Positions 52,790-64,000 of a stretch of 64,000 nt of DNA are shown in pieces. Position 1 is the first letter of the stretch. Each line of letters begins with the position of its first letter. The notes beneath the pieces were generated by a model. That model searched no databases, was not told where the DNA came from, and saw only the letters and a program-made list of their open reading frames with translations. The translations under genes were made by a program, and so were the position numbers. Source of the DNA: Tolypeutes matacus (taxonomy: Eukaryota > Chordata > Mammalia > Cingulata > Chlamyphoridae); the NCBI GenBank assembly GCA_026826555.1, contig JAKSZT010040235.1, forward strand, positions 538,999 to 602,998, given 5' to 3'.

Positions 52790-53175
52790 GAGCCCAGAAA
52801 AAAGTGTTCCTAAATCCCACCCCTTCCTGTGGGCTTAAGCAGGACCTTACCATGAGGCTGCTTCAGTCAAGCTGAGGCCAGCCAGGATGGGCCGTAAGAG
52901 AATGAAATTCGGACACACAGAGAGAAAAGCACAGAAGCAAGAAGCTGAAATTCAACAGAACCCGGCAGAGAAAGGAGAGCCCAGGAGAGGCCGCCACGGC
53001 CACCGCCATGTGACAGAGGAGCCCAGGACCAGGGATCTCCGGCAGCCGGCCCCACAGCGCCAGTCTTCGGGAAGAAAGCATTGCCTTGATGACACCTCGA
53101 CGTGGACTTTCTTTTACACTCCATAGTTGAACCTGACCATTTCATGGCACCTGCTCGAGCAGCCCGGGAAACTAA
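52790..53175 (+). repeat. Interspersed repeat, probably xenarthran LTR-like
   Basis: GGTAGTTTGGAGCCCAGAAA, GAGAATGAAATTCGGACACA, then CCATGTGACAGAGGAGCCCA and GCTCGAGCAGCCCGGGAAAC have the order of a moderately repeated xenarthran element I recognise but cannot name with certainty. A 79-aa ORF here is part of the repeat. Confidence 0.45.
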
Positions 53176-53662
53176 GCCCCCCATTGTGGCTTGATGTGCG
53201 TTTCCCTGCTGACTAAAGACCCCGAGCATCCTTTCGTGCTTACTGTCCACCATCAGTGTTCTTTGGTGGCGTGCCTGCTCGTATCTCTTGCTTATTTTTA
53301 TTGGGTTGCTTAGCTTATGATTGAGTTTTGAGAGTTATTACTCATTCTGGATACAAATTCTTTAGCATATATATGTTTTGCAAATATTTCCTCTCAGTCT
53401 GTGTCTTGTCCTTATTTGCTTAATGGTGTCTTTTGAAGAGCAAAAGCTTTCAATTTTGATGAAGCCCAATTGTTCTTCTATGGATCACACATTTGGTGTC
53501 ATACTTAAGAAATCTTTGCCTAGCCCATGGTCACACAGATTTTCTCTTATGTTTTCTGCTAGAAATGTTCTAGTTTTAGCTCAGAAATTTAGGTCTCTCA
53601 TCCACTTTGAGTTCATTTGGGGGGACGGTGTGAGATCCTTAGTTTCCAGGCTCGTATTTCTT
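53176..53662 (-). repeat. Older LINE-1, left part, split by a younger L1
   Basis: Degenerate minus-strand L1 (TTGGGTTGCTTAGCTTATGA, then GCAAATATTTCCTCTCAGTC). It resumes at 56826 with GCATCCAGTTGTTCCAGCAT, exactly where the consensus would continue. Confidence 0.75.
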
Positions 53663-56600
53663 TCTTTCTTTTTTTTTACTGGATACGTATAATTTTTTTT
53701 TGAGTCATACAATATGTTACACGATATATTTGGTTCATAAGTGATGCAATCATACACTATTTGTCCTTTTGTGTCTGGCTTGCTTCACTCAACATAATGT
53801 CCTCCAGGTTCATCCATGTTGCCATATGCTTTACGATTTCATTTCTTCTTACAGCTGCATAATATTCCATCGTGTGAATAGACCACAGTTTGTTTATCCA
53901 TTCGTCTGTTGATGGACACCTGGGTTGTTTCCAGCTTTTGGCAATGGTGAATAATGTGGCTATGAACATCGGTGTGCAGATGCCTGTTCGTGTCACTGCT
54001 CTCAGCTCTTCTGGGTATATACCCAGTAGTGGTATTGCAGGGTCACGTGGCAAGTCTATATTCAACTTCTTTAGGAACTGCCAAACAGTCCTCCATAGTG
54101 GCTGTACCATCCTGCATTCCCACCAACAGTGAAGAAGTGTTCCTGTCTCCCCACATCCTCTCCAACACTTGTAGTTCTCTGTCTTTTTCATAGTGGCCAT
54201 TCTGGTAGGTGTGAAATGATATCTCATTGTAGTTTTGATTTGCATTTCCCTAATCATGAATGATGTTGAGCATTTCTTCATGTGTTTTTTTGCCATTTGT
54301 ATTTCTTCTTAGGACAAATGTCTATTTGACTCTTTTGCCCATTTTTTAACTGGGTCATTTGTCTTTTTATTGTTGAGTTGTAACATCTCTTTATATATCC
54401 TGGATATTAAACCCTTATCAGATATGTGATTTCCAAATATTTTCTCCCATTGAATTTGCTGCCTTTTCACCCTTTTGGCAAAGTCCTGTGAGGTACAAAA
54501 CTGTTTAATTTTGAGGAGGTCCCATTTATCTATTTTTTCTTTTGTTGCACGTGCTTTGGGTGTAAGGTCCAAGAAACCACCACCTACTACAAGGTCTTGA
54601 AGATGTTTCCCTACATTTTCTTCTAGTAGTTTTATGGTCCTGGCATTTATATTTCAGTCTTTGATCCATTTTGAGTTGATTCTTGTATAGGGGGTGAGAT
54701 AGGGGTCCTCTTTCATTCTTTTGGTTATAGATATCCAGTTCTCCCAACACCATTTGTTGAAGAGAATGTTTTGTCCCATTAACATTAACTTGGTAGATTT
54801 GTCAAAAACCAGTTGACTGTATAGGTGAGGGTTTATTTCTGGGTTCTCAATTCTATTCCACTGTTCAATGTGTCTATCTTTATGCCAGTACCATGCTGTT
54901 TTGACCACTGTAGCTTTGTAATATGTTTCAAGGTCAGGCAGTGAAATTCCTCCCACATTGCTCTTCTTTTTTAGAATGCTTTTGGCTATTCGGGTGCACT
55001 TACCCTTCCAGATGAATTTGGTAATTGCCTTCTCTAATTCTGTAAAGTAAGTGATTGGGATTTTGATTGGTATTGCATTGACTCTATAAATCAGTTTGGG
55101 TAGGATTGAAATCTTCATGATATTTATTCTTCCAATCCATGAACACGGAATGTTTTTCCATTTGTTTAAGTCTTTTTAAATTTCTTTTAGCATTGTTTTG
55201 TAGTTTTCTGCATATAGGTCCTGTACTTCTTTGGTTAAATTAACTCATAGGTATTTGAGTCTTTTTGTTGCTATTGAAAATGGAATTTTCCTCCTGATTT
55301 CCTCCTCAGATTGTTCAGCACTAGTGTACAAAAACATTACTGATTTTTGCGTGTTGATCTTATATCCTGCCACTTTGCGGAACTCATTTATTAGCTCCAG
55401 TAGCTTTGTTGTGGATACTTCAGGATTTTTAAGTACAGGATCATGTCATCCGCAAACAGTGAGAGTTTTACTTCCTCTTTTCCTATTTGGATGCCTTTAA
55501 TTTTTTTGTCTTGTCTAATTGCCCTAGCTAGAACTTCTAGTACAATGTTGAATAACAATGGTGACAGTGGGCATCCTTGTCTTGTTCCCGATCTTAAAGG
55601 GAAAGCTTTCAACCTTTCCCCATTAAGTTCGATATTGGCTGTGGGTTTTTCATATATGCCTTTTATCATATTGAGGAATTTTCTTTCTATTCCTATCTTT
55701 TGAAGTGTTCTTATCAAAAAAGGATACCGGATTTTGTCGAATGCCTTTTCTGCATTGATTGAGACGATCATGTGGTTTTTTTCCTTCAGTTTGTTAATGT
55801 GGTGTATTACATTGATTGATTTTCTTATGTTGAACCAGCCTTGCATACCAGGAGTAAATCCCACTTGGTCGTGATGTATAAGTCTTTTGATATGCTGTTG
55901 GATTTGATTTGCAAGTATTTTGTTGAGAATTTTTGCATCTGTGTTCATTAGAGAGATTGGTCTGTAGTTTTCTTTTCTTCTAGTGTCTTTATCTGGCTTT
56001 GGGATTAGGGTGATGTTGGCTTCACAAAACGTGTTGGGTACTTTTTCATCCTCTTCAACTTTTTGGAAGAGTTTAAACAGGATGGGTGTTAATTCTTTTT
56101 GAAATGCTTGGTAGAATTCACCTGTGAAGCCATCTGGTCCTGGACTTTTCTTTGCTGGGAGATTTTTGATGATGGATTCAATATCTCCTTAAATGTGATT
56201 GATTTGTTAAGTTCTTGTATTTCTTGTAGCGTCACTGTAGGTTGTTTGTGCATTTCTAGGCATTTGTCCATTTCATCCAGGTTGTCTAGTTTGTTGGCAT
56301 ATAGTTTCTCATAAAATCCTCTTATGATTCTTTTTATTTCTGTGGGGTCAGTAGTAACTTCCTCCCTTTCATTTCTGATTGTATTTATTTGCATCTTCTC
56401 TCTTTTTTTTGTTTGTTAGTCTAGCTAGGGGTTTGTCAATTTTATTGATCTTCTCAAAGAACCAGCTTTTGGTTTTGTTGATTTTCTCTATTGTTTTTTT
56501 TTTTTGTTGTTGTTGTTGTTGTCATTTTCATTTATTTCTGCTATAATCTTTATTATTTCTTTCCTTCTGCTTGCTTTGGGATTGGTTTGCTGTTCTTTTT

Positions 56601-56825
56601 CTAGTTTCTCTAGTTGTTTAGTTTAATCTTTGCATTGAGCTCTTTCTTCTTTTTTAGTATAGGCATTTAGGGCTATAAATTTCCCTCTCAAGACTGTCTT
56701 CGCTGTATCCCATAAGTTTTGATACGTTGTGTTCTCATTTTCATTTGTCTCATATTTACTGATTTTACTTGCAATTTCTTCTTTGACCCAATGATTATTT
56801 AGGAGTGTGTTGTTCAGTTTTTTTT
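53663..56825 (-). mobile_element. LINE-1, 5'-truncated, nested in the older L1
   Basis: About 3.2 kb of 3' L1: 3' UTR at 53663-53750, ORF2 C-terminus ([12 protein letters not shown]) at about 53790-54290, reverse transcriptase including an intact FADD motif (SLFADDMIL) near 55440 and [16 protein letters not shown] near 55560-55620, and part of the sequence upstream of RT. Cut before the endonuclease core. Flanked by a 20-bp duplication TTTCCAGGCTC(G/A)TATTTCTT at 53643-53662 and 56826-56845 (one mismatch). Frameshifts break ORF2, so it is dead. Same subfamily as 3046-8295. Confidence 0.94.
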
Positions 56826-56910
56826 TTTCCAGGCTCATATTTCTTGCATCCAGTTGTTCCAGCATCATCCGTTTTCAAGGTTACCCTTTGCAGAGTGGGG
56901 GATTTTAGTC
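56826..56910 (-). repeat. Older LINE-1, right part
   Basis: Continuation of 53176-53662 after the nested insertion; fades out near 56910. Confidence 0.65.
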
Positions 56911-59749
56911 CTCCTCCCTCAGTAGCTGATAGCAAGCAGGCAATGACTTAGCAAGGCGATAGAAGATTGAAACAATGCAGCTGACGAGCTTGATCTGAGG
57001 GACTCCTAAGGAACGTGAAGAATAGACATCCACAGAGCCTGGGAATTATGAAAACTGACCACACCAGGGTTATTCAGCAAACCTTGATCCCTTTCGGAGG
57101 ACTGGTGCCTCAGACGGCGCTGGTCAGACATGGCCACTGTGAGGGTAAAGCCGCTCGAACATCTCCTCATGTGGCAATGAAGAAAGAAGACGTGACAAGG
57201 GAAATTAAAGCGAGGCAGTGCCTGTCTCACAGGGTGGTCGAGAAGCTTCCGAGTTAATACCCACAGAGCACTGCCTGGTGCCTGGCAGCTCGGCGCCCCT
57301 GCACAGCCGCTGCGAGGCTGTTGACTCCCTCTGCCTCCTCTGCAGCAGGCTCATTTTCTGCTCCGTGCACCTGTTCACCTGCTGGGGCTCCCTGCACATG
57401 CCTGCACACGCCTGCACACGCGTGCACCAGCTTGGTGGGGGCGGCCCAGAATGCCTCTCTGGGGGGGAAACAGCCATGTTTCCTGAGACTCACAGTTCAG
57501 AAGGCAGGGCCGGGGGCTCGGATGGTCCACCACCAAGCCCTCCATCGTGCCGTCAGACGATGGACGGGGTGCGACAAGGGGGGCCGGGAGGGGTGGAGGC
57601 CAAGGCTCAGGGCTGGGACACGCGAGCACAGATGGAGTCTCGGCTGTCAGCAACGTGGCGTGAGACCTTGAGCCCAGCACCGCTTCACCGACCCTCCGTT
57701 CTCCAACCTGAGAAAAGGGACAGCCAGGACGCAGCACGCTGGGGAGGCGAGCCCGGGTGCCCAGACGTGGACATCTCCAGCGTGCTGTGTGCAGGGCGGC
57801 TGCTGGCTCCGCCTGGGGGAGCCTTGGACAGTGGGACGGAGAGGGTCCCACGGGCTGCTAACTGCCCTTGGCCCCGCTGGGAAGGGCTCTCTGTGGGATG
57901 GTGGTGGGTGGCTTTGCTCCCTTGTCCCGTGGGTGGTCCCAGCAGCGAGAGCAGGAGCCACGATGCCTGGAGGGGCGGGGGCCGGAGGGCTGCCCCAAGA
58001 CCATGAGCCCCCGGGCAGGCCGGCCCGGGGCTCCCCCCAGCGCACAGCTAGTCCAGCCTGCCGCTGAGGAGGGGTCGGTGGGCTCGCCGCCGGTCACTTC
58101 TTACTAACCTGCCTCCCGAGCCGTTCGTGCCTCTGATGAGTGTTGGTTGAGCGCCTGCCCGTGGCACGCCAGGGGCGGGTGGGCGTTGCTGAGTGAGGCT
58201 GCTGCCGGCAGTGGAGCTTACGGCCCTCTTGGGGGTCCAGGCCTCAGGGGCGCAGCCCTCGCAGGGGTCCGGCCCAGTCCTCGCAGGGGTCTGGTGCCCC
58301 CTCCGCCTCACTGGGCCCGAAGCTGCACTCTGCACTGTGGCGGCCGCTCCAGCCGTCTCTTCCCCGCGGAACGAGATGCTGAGTGGGAGTGACAGGGACT
58401 CGCCCCTGGAGTGCTCTCGACTCTGTGCCCCTTTATAGCATGGGCCAGTCACTCGGACGCTCCAGACCACGATCCCCAGGCCGACTTCCCCCGATGCCCC
58501 TCGCGGCCGAGGGCGGCCAAGCCAGCTCCCCCAGGAGCACCAGGGAAGCCGTTTCTGGTGCCGCTGGGGGAGTGGGCAAGGGTCCCAGCAGGGCCTGTGC
58601 CTGCCATGTCCCCATGGCCCCTCTACCCCTGCCCGGCCCTTGGTGGTGCCTGCCTGACCTCTGTCCTCCTGTCCTGCCCACCCCTCACTGCAGACAGATT
58701 GTTCTCCCTGGCCCCGCTGGCCCCGCAGCTCCCGGGTGGCCCCTGTTCTCTCTGCCACCCTCTCCCCGGGCCTCTGTCCCCTTTTCTTTTCAGGCCTCCC
58801 CCCAAGCACATGGTTGCAGGGGAGCCTTTCCTGGCCTCATCACAGCGCCATTCTGCCTCCCCCTTCTGACTGTGCATGGCCAGTCAGAAGGCAGAGGCCC
58901 CACAGGGCTGGGACTCCTGCCCGGTGTGCGGTGACACTGACCGCCCTGAAGCTTTGGAAGCAGAAACGACGGGGGTCTGGGCCCCTCACTTCCTGCTGTT
59001 CCAGACTGGGTGGGGTGCTGAGAAAGACCCCCCGGAATGAGCCGCTGCATCCACACGGTGCCGTTGGGGGGAAGGGACCACCGGGGCCACCAGCCCTCTT
59101 GTGAGTGAGCATGTGAGGCTCCTTGTGCGACCCGGGGTCAGCTCGCCGCCTCCCAAGTCCTGTGCTCACCTCCGTGTGCTGAGCAGACCCTTCCCACGAG
59201 AAAGGGCTTGGGGAGCTCCACGCAGACACCCTTCTGCCGCCACCTCGGGCCACGGGTGACTGTGAGCACCGGACAGATGCCCGCCAGGCCAGACCCTCCC
59301 ATCCTGGGATGATGCCCCGTGGAGGAGGACAGCCCACCACGCTCTCCACTGAGGCGGCCCAGTTTTCTCGCTGTTCCAGCAGGAAGGTGCAGGAGGCTGG
59401 GGAGGGTCAGGGCACAACTGGACGGTCCGAGGCAGAACTGGGGCCTGTGACATCAGCAGAGAGAGGGCCCTGGGAGCCAGCACGGGCAGAATCACATGGC
59501 AGAGCCACTCTGCTTTTCCACGTTCAGCCTGAAACTCGCCTCCTCCAGGCAGCCTTCCTCGCTCACTTCCTTAAGTCGTAATACTTGGGCACTTGGCGAA
59601 AGGCATTTTGTTTCCATGGCAAATGGGGTCCTGTGGTGCCTTAACTGGGGTGAAGCTCCCCTGAGGACGGGGGTATTTCTGTCTACATTCTAGAGAGCCC
59701 CTTCTTTGTCCTAGACCCCTGAGAATTAAACATAGTGTTTACCAGGTTT

Positions 59750-59838
59750 ATCTTTTTTTTCAGGGGGTACCAGGCTTTGAACCTGGGACCTGCATGTGTG
59801 AAGCAGACGTCCAGCCGCTGAGCTACACCCGCACCCCA
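59750..59838 (-). mobile_element. DAS-type SINE
   Basis: Minus orientation: T-run, GGTACCAGGCTTTGAACCTG, then GGACC, and CAGCCGCTGAGCTACACCCG. Confidence 0.8.
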
Positions 59839-60014
59839 TGTTTGCCATTTTAAAAATGCCATTGAAGGAGTGCTGTGCTTTATCTCCAACAATCCTGATG
59901 CCCTCCGTGGGTGGTGGGTACTATTCCACTTGGGGAAACTGAGGCTGGGAGGATGCAAGGAGCTTGCTGAAGGTCATAGAGGGAGAACTCGAACTTGGGC
60001 CTCGAGTCTCTTGG

Positions 60015-60056
60015 CCCTGCACCTGCACCTGCACCTGCACCTGCACGTGCACCTGC
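60015..60056. repeat. CCTGCA hexamer microsatellite
   Basis: Seven tandem copies of the CACCTG/CCTGCA hexamer, one changed to CACGTG. Each CACCTG is also an E-box-type sequence. Confidence 0.9.
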
Positions 60057-63000
60057 CTCCCCTCCTTGCCAGCCTCACGCCCCAAGGCCTTTCCCGTGCA
60101 GCCAGCCGGGACCTGGTCTGCCCAGACGGGCGCCAGTGACACCAGGGCCGCTGTTCTGGGTGTGGAGACGGGAAGGGGCTGCTTGAGGCCCCCCTGGGTG
60201 GGGAGGGTGGCAGCCGGGTCCCCGGGGTCTCCGGCCAGCTCTCCAACACCTGGACCCGCACCTGGGGCTTCCAGCGGCTTCTGCAGAGACGTTGCCCCCG
60301 TGCTCCCTGGAAGGCATGTCCCCTGGCCTCCTCCCTGCCGCCCTCCTCATTAGCTCCTCGCGCGGCCTCCCCAGCCAAGCCTGTGGCTGAGACCAGGGTG
60401 AGTTCTTTCGCCGTGCCCAGCTCGCTTCCCCTAACTACAATCCCAGCCTGGCGAGCAGGCCGGCACATGAAGTGGATGGGGAGCTGTAAAGCCTCTTTAA
60501 AAGGGGCAATAAAAGTTTTGGGTTTCATGTCATCTTCCTGAGGAGGAGAATAACAGAGACAGGAAATCTCAGTAGCAGACACGACAAGGGCTCTGGCACA
60601 GACTGCGCTCAGACGAAAACACCTCCGCTGCGCAAACAGAGGGCGGCCTGGCGGGGGCCCAGGGCTCCCATGCCAGCCCCTCCCGCTCCGGGGCAGGCGG
60701 CCGCTGCAGTGCACTGTTCTGTCTGCGTCGCTGTGAACGTTTCTGATACTTCTCTGCCTTTGCGCTGCCCGAGGCACGTACCCCCCGCGGAGCCGGGCTG
60801 CAGGCGTGTGCGTGGCCCAGGGCACGCGTGGGGCGGGGGGCCCGGGCTCGGGGCTGGAGCGTGACCGGGCCCAGGGCCAGGGAGGCTCTCCCAGGTTCAG
60901 GGGGGACCAGGCGGGGGGAAGCAAGCCGCCGTCGCGAGCTCGTGGCAGCAAGGCCACAGGCGGAGGCGGACACCGCTGCCCGTCTGCCTAGGGCGCCTGG
61001 TCAGCCTCGGGTTTCTCAAACCAGCACGTCCTTGGGACGGCGCTGTCCCCTCCAGAGAGTACTGTCCAGCACGGTAGCCGCTGGCCGCATGGCCGGGGTT
61101 GTCCAGTGAAACCCAGGATGCTGAGTCAGATGAGAATTTCAGAGAAGCAACGAGTCGGTCTTTAGGCTGAGCATGTCCCAGACATGGCAAGAGACGTTTT
61201 TACACTAAAAAACCATAGTCACTGCTGATCCAAAACGCTGATGGAACTCAGCTACTTCACTTTAAATGAATTAAAATTAAACAAAATTGAAAAGCCCTGT
61301 TGCACTAGCAACCGGTCCCTTGTTCAGCAGGTGCATTGGACAGCCCAGGGCATTTCATCACTGAAGCAGGTCTGCTAGACAGCGCTGCTCTGGAACATCC
61401 AGAAACGTCTAGAACTACTCCCTCCCTTGGAAATCTCGGGACTGGTGGTTCTGGTCCCCTGGCAGGGGTGGGGGGACAGGGGGTCCTGCCAGTATCTGAG
61501 GCCGGCTGGGGTGACCGTGGAGGCCCTTTCTGACCCCAGGGGCTGCGATGTCCTGAGCCCATGGGCAGTAAGACCCCAGGGCTGAGGTCCCGGGATGTCG
61601 GCGTCTCGAGGCGCGGGGAGGTCACTCTGGGCCGGCGAACCCCTCCCCTGGGGAGAGCCCTCAAGTAGTCAGCGTGGTCCTCCCGCCTGGGCCATGGGAG
61701 GAAAGGCCCCGGGGGAACGGCAAGGCCCAGGGCATGCCACGAGCCAGGGAGCCGACGTCCGAGTGACAGGGCCAGCTGCCCAGTGGCCCTGGCCCGCCGT
61801 GTCCCCGCTGCACAGGGGGCTGGGGACCGCGTGGGGCCTCCAGAGGGCTGCCGAGGGTGCCTGGGGGGCGGCTGGGCGGAGCCTGGGAGGCCAGGCCAGG
61901 GGGGCCCCCCCGCAGTGGGCAAGGGCTGTGGCGCCTCCTAATTGCCCATGACTGACAGCCTTGGCCGGGGGCTCACAGCCTCCCCAAATCAGCTCCAGCA
62001 GGGTGCCTGCCGGCGCCCCCGGGCCCGTGGGCCTCGCCCTCCTCCTCCCCGCCCCGCACCCCGGCGGCCTCCAACTTTCCACGGCCACGGCAGGGCTGGG
62101 GGGTGGGAGCTGAGCAGGGGGCTCCCAGACTGCCCTGGGGCACAGGCCCGAGCCCACCTCCCCACCTCCTGCCTGGGGGGGCTCATCGGCGTCCCCCCTT
62201 GTGGAGAGATGGGAACCGGGCCCAGGGTGGGAGACGCCGACTCCAGGGGACCCTGCTTCTTCACGGCGTGGGCGCCCTTGTGCGTGTGCACACGTGTCCT
62301 GGTGTGTGTGTGCGTGGCCACGCCTCCCCCACTCGCCCACAGGGGAGTCGAGGCAGTCGTGGTGTGGTGTTAGGCTGGGGCCTCTAGGAGAGGGGGACAG
62401 GAGCAGGGCGTGGGGGGGGCGGGGCGTGGGGGGCCCAGGGGGGGGGCAGCAGGGCTCCCGAGGAGGCACACTGTGGGCTGGGGTGGCCGGGGCCTGGCTG
62501 GTGCAGGGGCGCAGGAGGGTCTCCATGCCAGCTCTCTCCCGGGCCCTGGAGGCGGCAGGAGGTGACTCCAGGACACACAACGGGGCACTTCCCGTGGGAA
62601 CCTGCTCCCAGGTTCCCACGTGTCTGGAAACATCAACAGGCCCGGCAGGTGGAGGTAACTTCCTGCCCCTCAGATGGGCATGATGGTTCAGGAAGCCGGG
62701 TGGGGCCGGGGCGCCTGGGAGGGCCTGGGTCTGTGAGGTGATGTCTGGGGGACACACTCCCGCCACCCCCTGGGGGCTGTCGTCGCGGCAGCTCCAGGGG
62801 GGGAGCCCTGACGCCCCCGCGGTGCCAGCGAGCCGGGCCCGGGCCAGCCCAGCGCCAGGCCCTGCTCGGGGGTAGCTCTCAGCCAAACCACCTCCCCTCC
62901 CGGAGCTGGGGCCTCGGGCAGGGCTGGACTCAGGGTGGGCGGCTCAGGCCAGAGCCCAGTGGCCACAGATGGGGCGTCCGCCCGCGGACCCGACCTTGCG

Positions 63001-63534
63001 CCCCCTTTCTCCCCCATGGATGGGGTGGCCCCGCTTCTTGCCTGGCACGTAGTGTGGGGCAGCGCACGGAGGGGCCGCCGATGGCGACACTACTGAGACG
63101 GCCGCTGGCCCCGCTGGCCCCGGCCTCCTAAATGGGCGCATTCAGAGACCGGAAGCGCAAGGCAGGTGAGGTCAGTTTCCAAGAGAAAACAGATGACGTG
63201 GGGAGGATGCGGGCGGGGGGCGGCAGGCAGCGCCCCTCTCGGGGCTGGCACTTTTGGCTGAAGGAGGAAGGGCTGGGCAAGGGCAGGAGCTGCACGTCGA
63301 GCTCTGCCAGCCACATCGGCCGGGGAAGGGAGAAAGCTCTTTTCTGTTCAGCCCGGGGCCCAGCGCCCAGTGAACGCTCCGTGAGTGGGTTCTTAGGAGC
63401 ATTTAGCAGTGCGTGGGTGCCCAGTAAATCCTCGGGGACTGCCCAGGAAATGAGGAGACGCTCTGGAGGGACGGGAAGCCGTCTGTCTGGGGCTCACCAG
63501 GCACGACTGGGGGGCAGGTGGGGTCGGGGGGATG

Positions 63535-63684
63535 TCAGACGCAAGCACAGCAAAGCGAGGTGCAGTCCAGCTTGGCGGGGGTCCCCGCATTTCCGGCCTT
63601 CTTGTTGACCTTGGGCAGCAGCAGAACAAAGGACATGGCCAAGGCACAGTGGTAGAAGCTGTGGACATAGGTGTAGTCCCATTC
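63535..63684 (-). CDS. MYMK: MYMK (myomaker, TMEM8C), last coding exon
   Basis: Myomaker is the muscle-specific seven-span membrane protein needed for myoblast fusion. On the minus strand an acceptor (CCCCCTGCAG at 63694-63685) opens a phase-0 exon of 50 codons ending TGA at 63537-63535. It begins EWDYTYVHSFYHCALAMSFV (end of the last membrane span), continues LLLPKVNKK, and ends KLDCTSLCCACV. The closing cysteine cluster is the C-terminal tail known in the family to be palmitoylated and needed for fusion. All are intact. Upstream exons and the promoter lie beyond the right end of the window. Synteny (next to SLC2A6) agrees. No polyadenylation signal was identified. Confidence 0.95.
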   Translation of the reverse strand, partial: EWDYTYVHSFYHCALAMSFVLLLPKVNKKAGNAGTPAKLDCTSLCCACV

Positions 63685-63690
63685 CTGCAG

Positions 63691-64000
63691 GGGGTAGGGG
63701 GCAGATCAGGTGCCGCCTCAGACCCCCCCTCAAGACCTCCCCCCTCCAGGCCTCCCCCCTCCTTGAGCCACGCGGCCTCTGTGTCTCCGCTTTTTGGAAG
63801 CCCCTCCTGCCTGGCGAGCCCTGGCACCTGGCCAGGTATACAGGCCCCACTCATCCTGAGGGCCCTTTCCAGAAGTCCCCCTCCTCCCCAGGCCATGGTG
63901 GTCTATATCTCCACCAGCCTCCTGGAGTGGGGAGGGTCTGCTCCATCTCCTGGGAATCTTTCAAATGAGGCTGGGAGGCCAGGGCTCTCTCCCTCCCTCC
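63691..64000 (-). other. MYMK intron (3' part)
   Basis: Intronic sequence upstream (minus sense) of the last exon. A CCCCCTC/CCTCC-rich direct repeat at about 63720-63760. No further exon recognised. Confidence 0.7.

Larger units (their letters stand above)
56911..63534. other. Unique intergenic DNA downstream of MYMK
   Basis: No supported gene. GC-rich with several long ORFs (for example 61669-62886 minus) that are Pro/Ala/Gly/Arg-rich shadows without splice or homology support. Contains a SINE at 59750, an MIR-like piece at 59930-60005, a CCTGCA hexamer array at 60015-60056, and less GC-rich islands at 60420-60570 and 61110-61320. The MYMK 3' UTR must extend into its right end. No minus-strand AATAAA was seen between 63100 and 63534. 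Confidence 0.55.

Noticed and set aside
61669..62886. 405-aa minus-strand ORF
   Set aside because: Pro/Ala/Gly/Arg-rich, no domain or splice support, lies in GC-rich DNA where every strand has long frames.

Overview
This is a mammalian nuclear genomic window, almost certainly from an armadillo (Xenarthra, probably Dasypus). Three observations point there. The exon-intron genes match the human 9q34.2 block ADAMTS13 - CACFD1 - SLC2A6 - MYMK in order and orientation. About a dozen tRNA-derived SINEs of the armadillo DAS type are present, with box-B-like cores followed by A-rich tails. L1 and LTR copies are of a type I associate with xenarthrans. No prokaryotic features, CRISPR arrays or operons are present.

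Layout. 1-9.4 kb holds the 3' end of ADAMTS13 (+): the last five exons, encoding the final thrombospondin repeat and both CUB domains. The last intron is swollen by a 5'-truncated L1 that itself carries a dimeric SINE. 9.5-18.2 kb is CACFD1 (+), a complete five-exon gene behind a CpG-island promoter. Its second intron carries a G/C homopolymer block and a 54-bp minisatellite. 18.5-24.1 kb is SLC2A6/GLUT6 (-), a complete ten-exon gene lying tail-to-tail with CACFD1. 24.1-24.7 kb is its CpG-rich, repeat-rich promoter. 24.8-35.6 kb is a repeat graveyard: old L1, an ERV with paired degenerate LTRs, a 3' L1 fragment, several LTRs and SINEs. 35.7-47.3 kb is mostly unique GC-rich DNA. It contains one candidate undescribed small membrane-protein exon (36983-37240), scattered MIRs and a TG-type minisatellite. 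47.4-56.9 kb is again repeats: ERV-L-like solo LTRs, an ancient half-L1-like element, and a younger L1 nested in an older L1. 56.9-63.5 kb is unique DNA without a recognisable gene. 63.5 kb to the end carries the last coding exon of MYMK/myomaker (-).

The genes do not form a pathway. ADAMTS13 is a secreted VWF-cleaving protease, CACFD1 a flower-type membrane protein, SLC2A6 a lysosomal or endosomal hexose-transporter-family protein, and MYMK the myoblast fusogen. Their proximity is conserved synteny. Splice phases were checked by hand: the CACFD1 exons sum to 507 nt (168 aa) and the SLC2A6 exons to 1515 nt (504 aa), both open throughout.

I did not find a new multi-gene system. The observations most worth following are the candidate small membrane-protein exon, a 53-bp inverted copy of intronic MIR sequence placed inside the L1 ORF1 region, a retroposed cassette containing a whole LTR, a GC-AG intron in SLC2A6, and a frame-preserving alternative donor in ADAMTS13.
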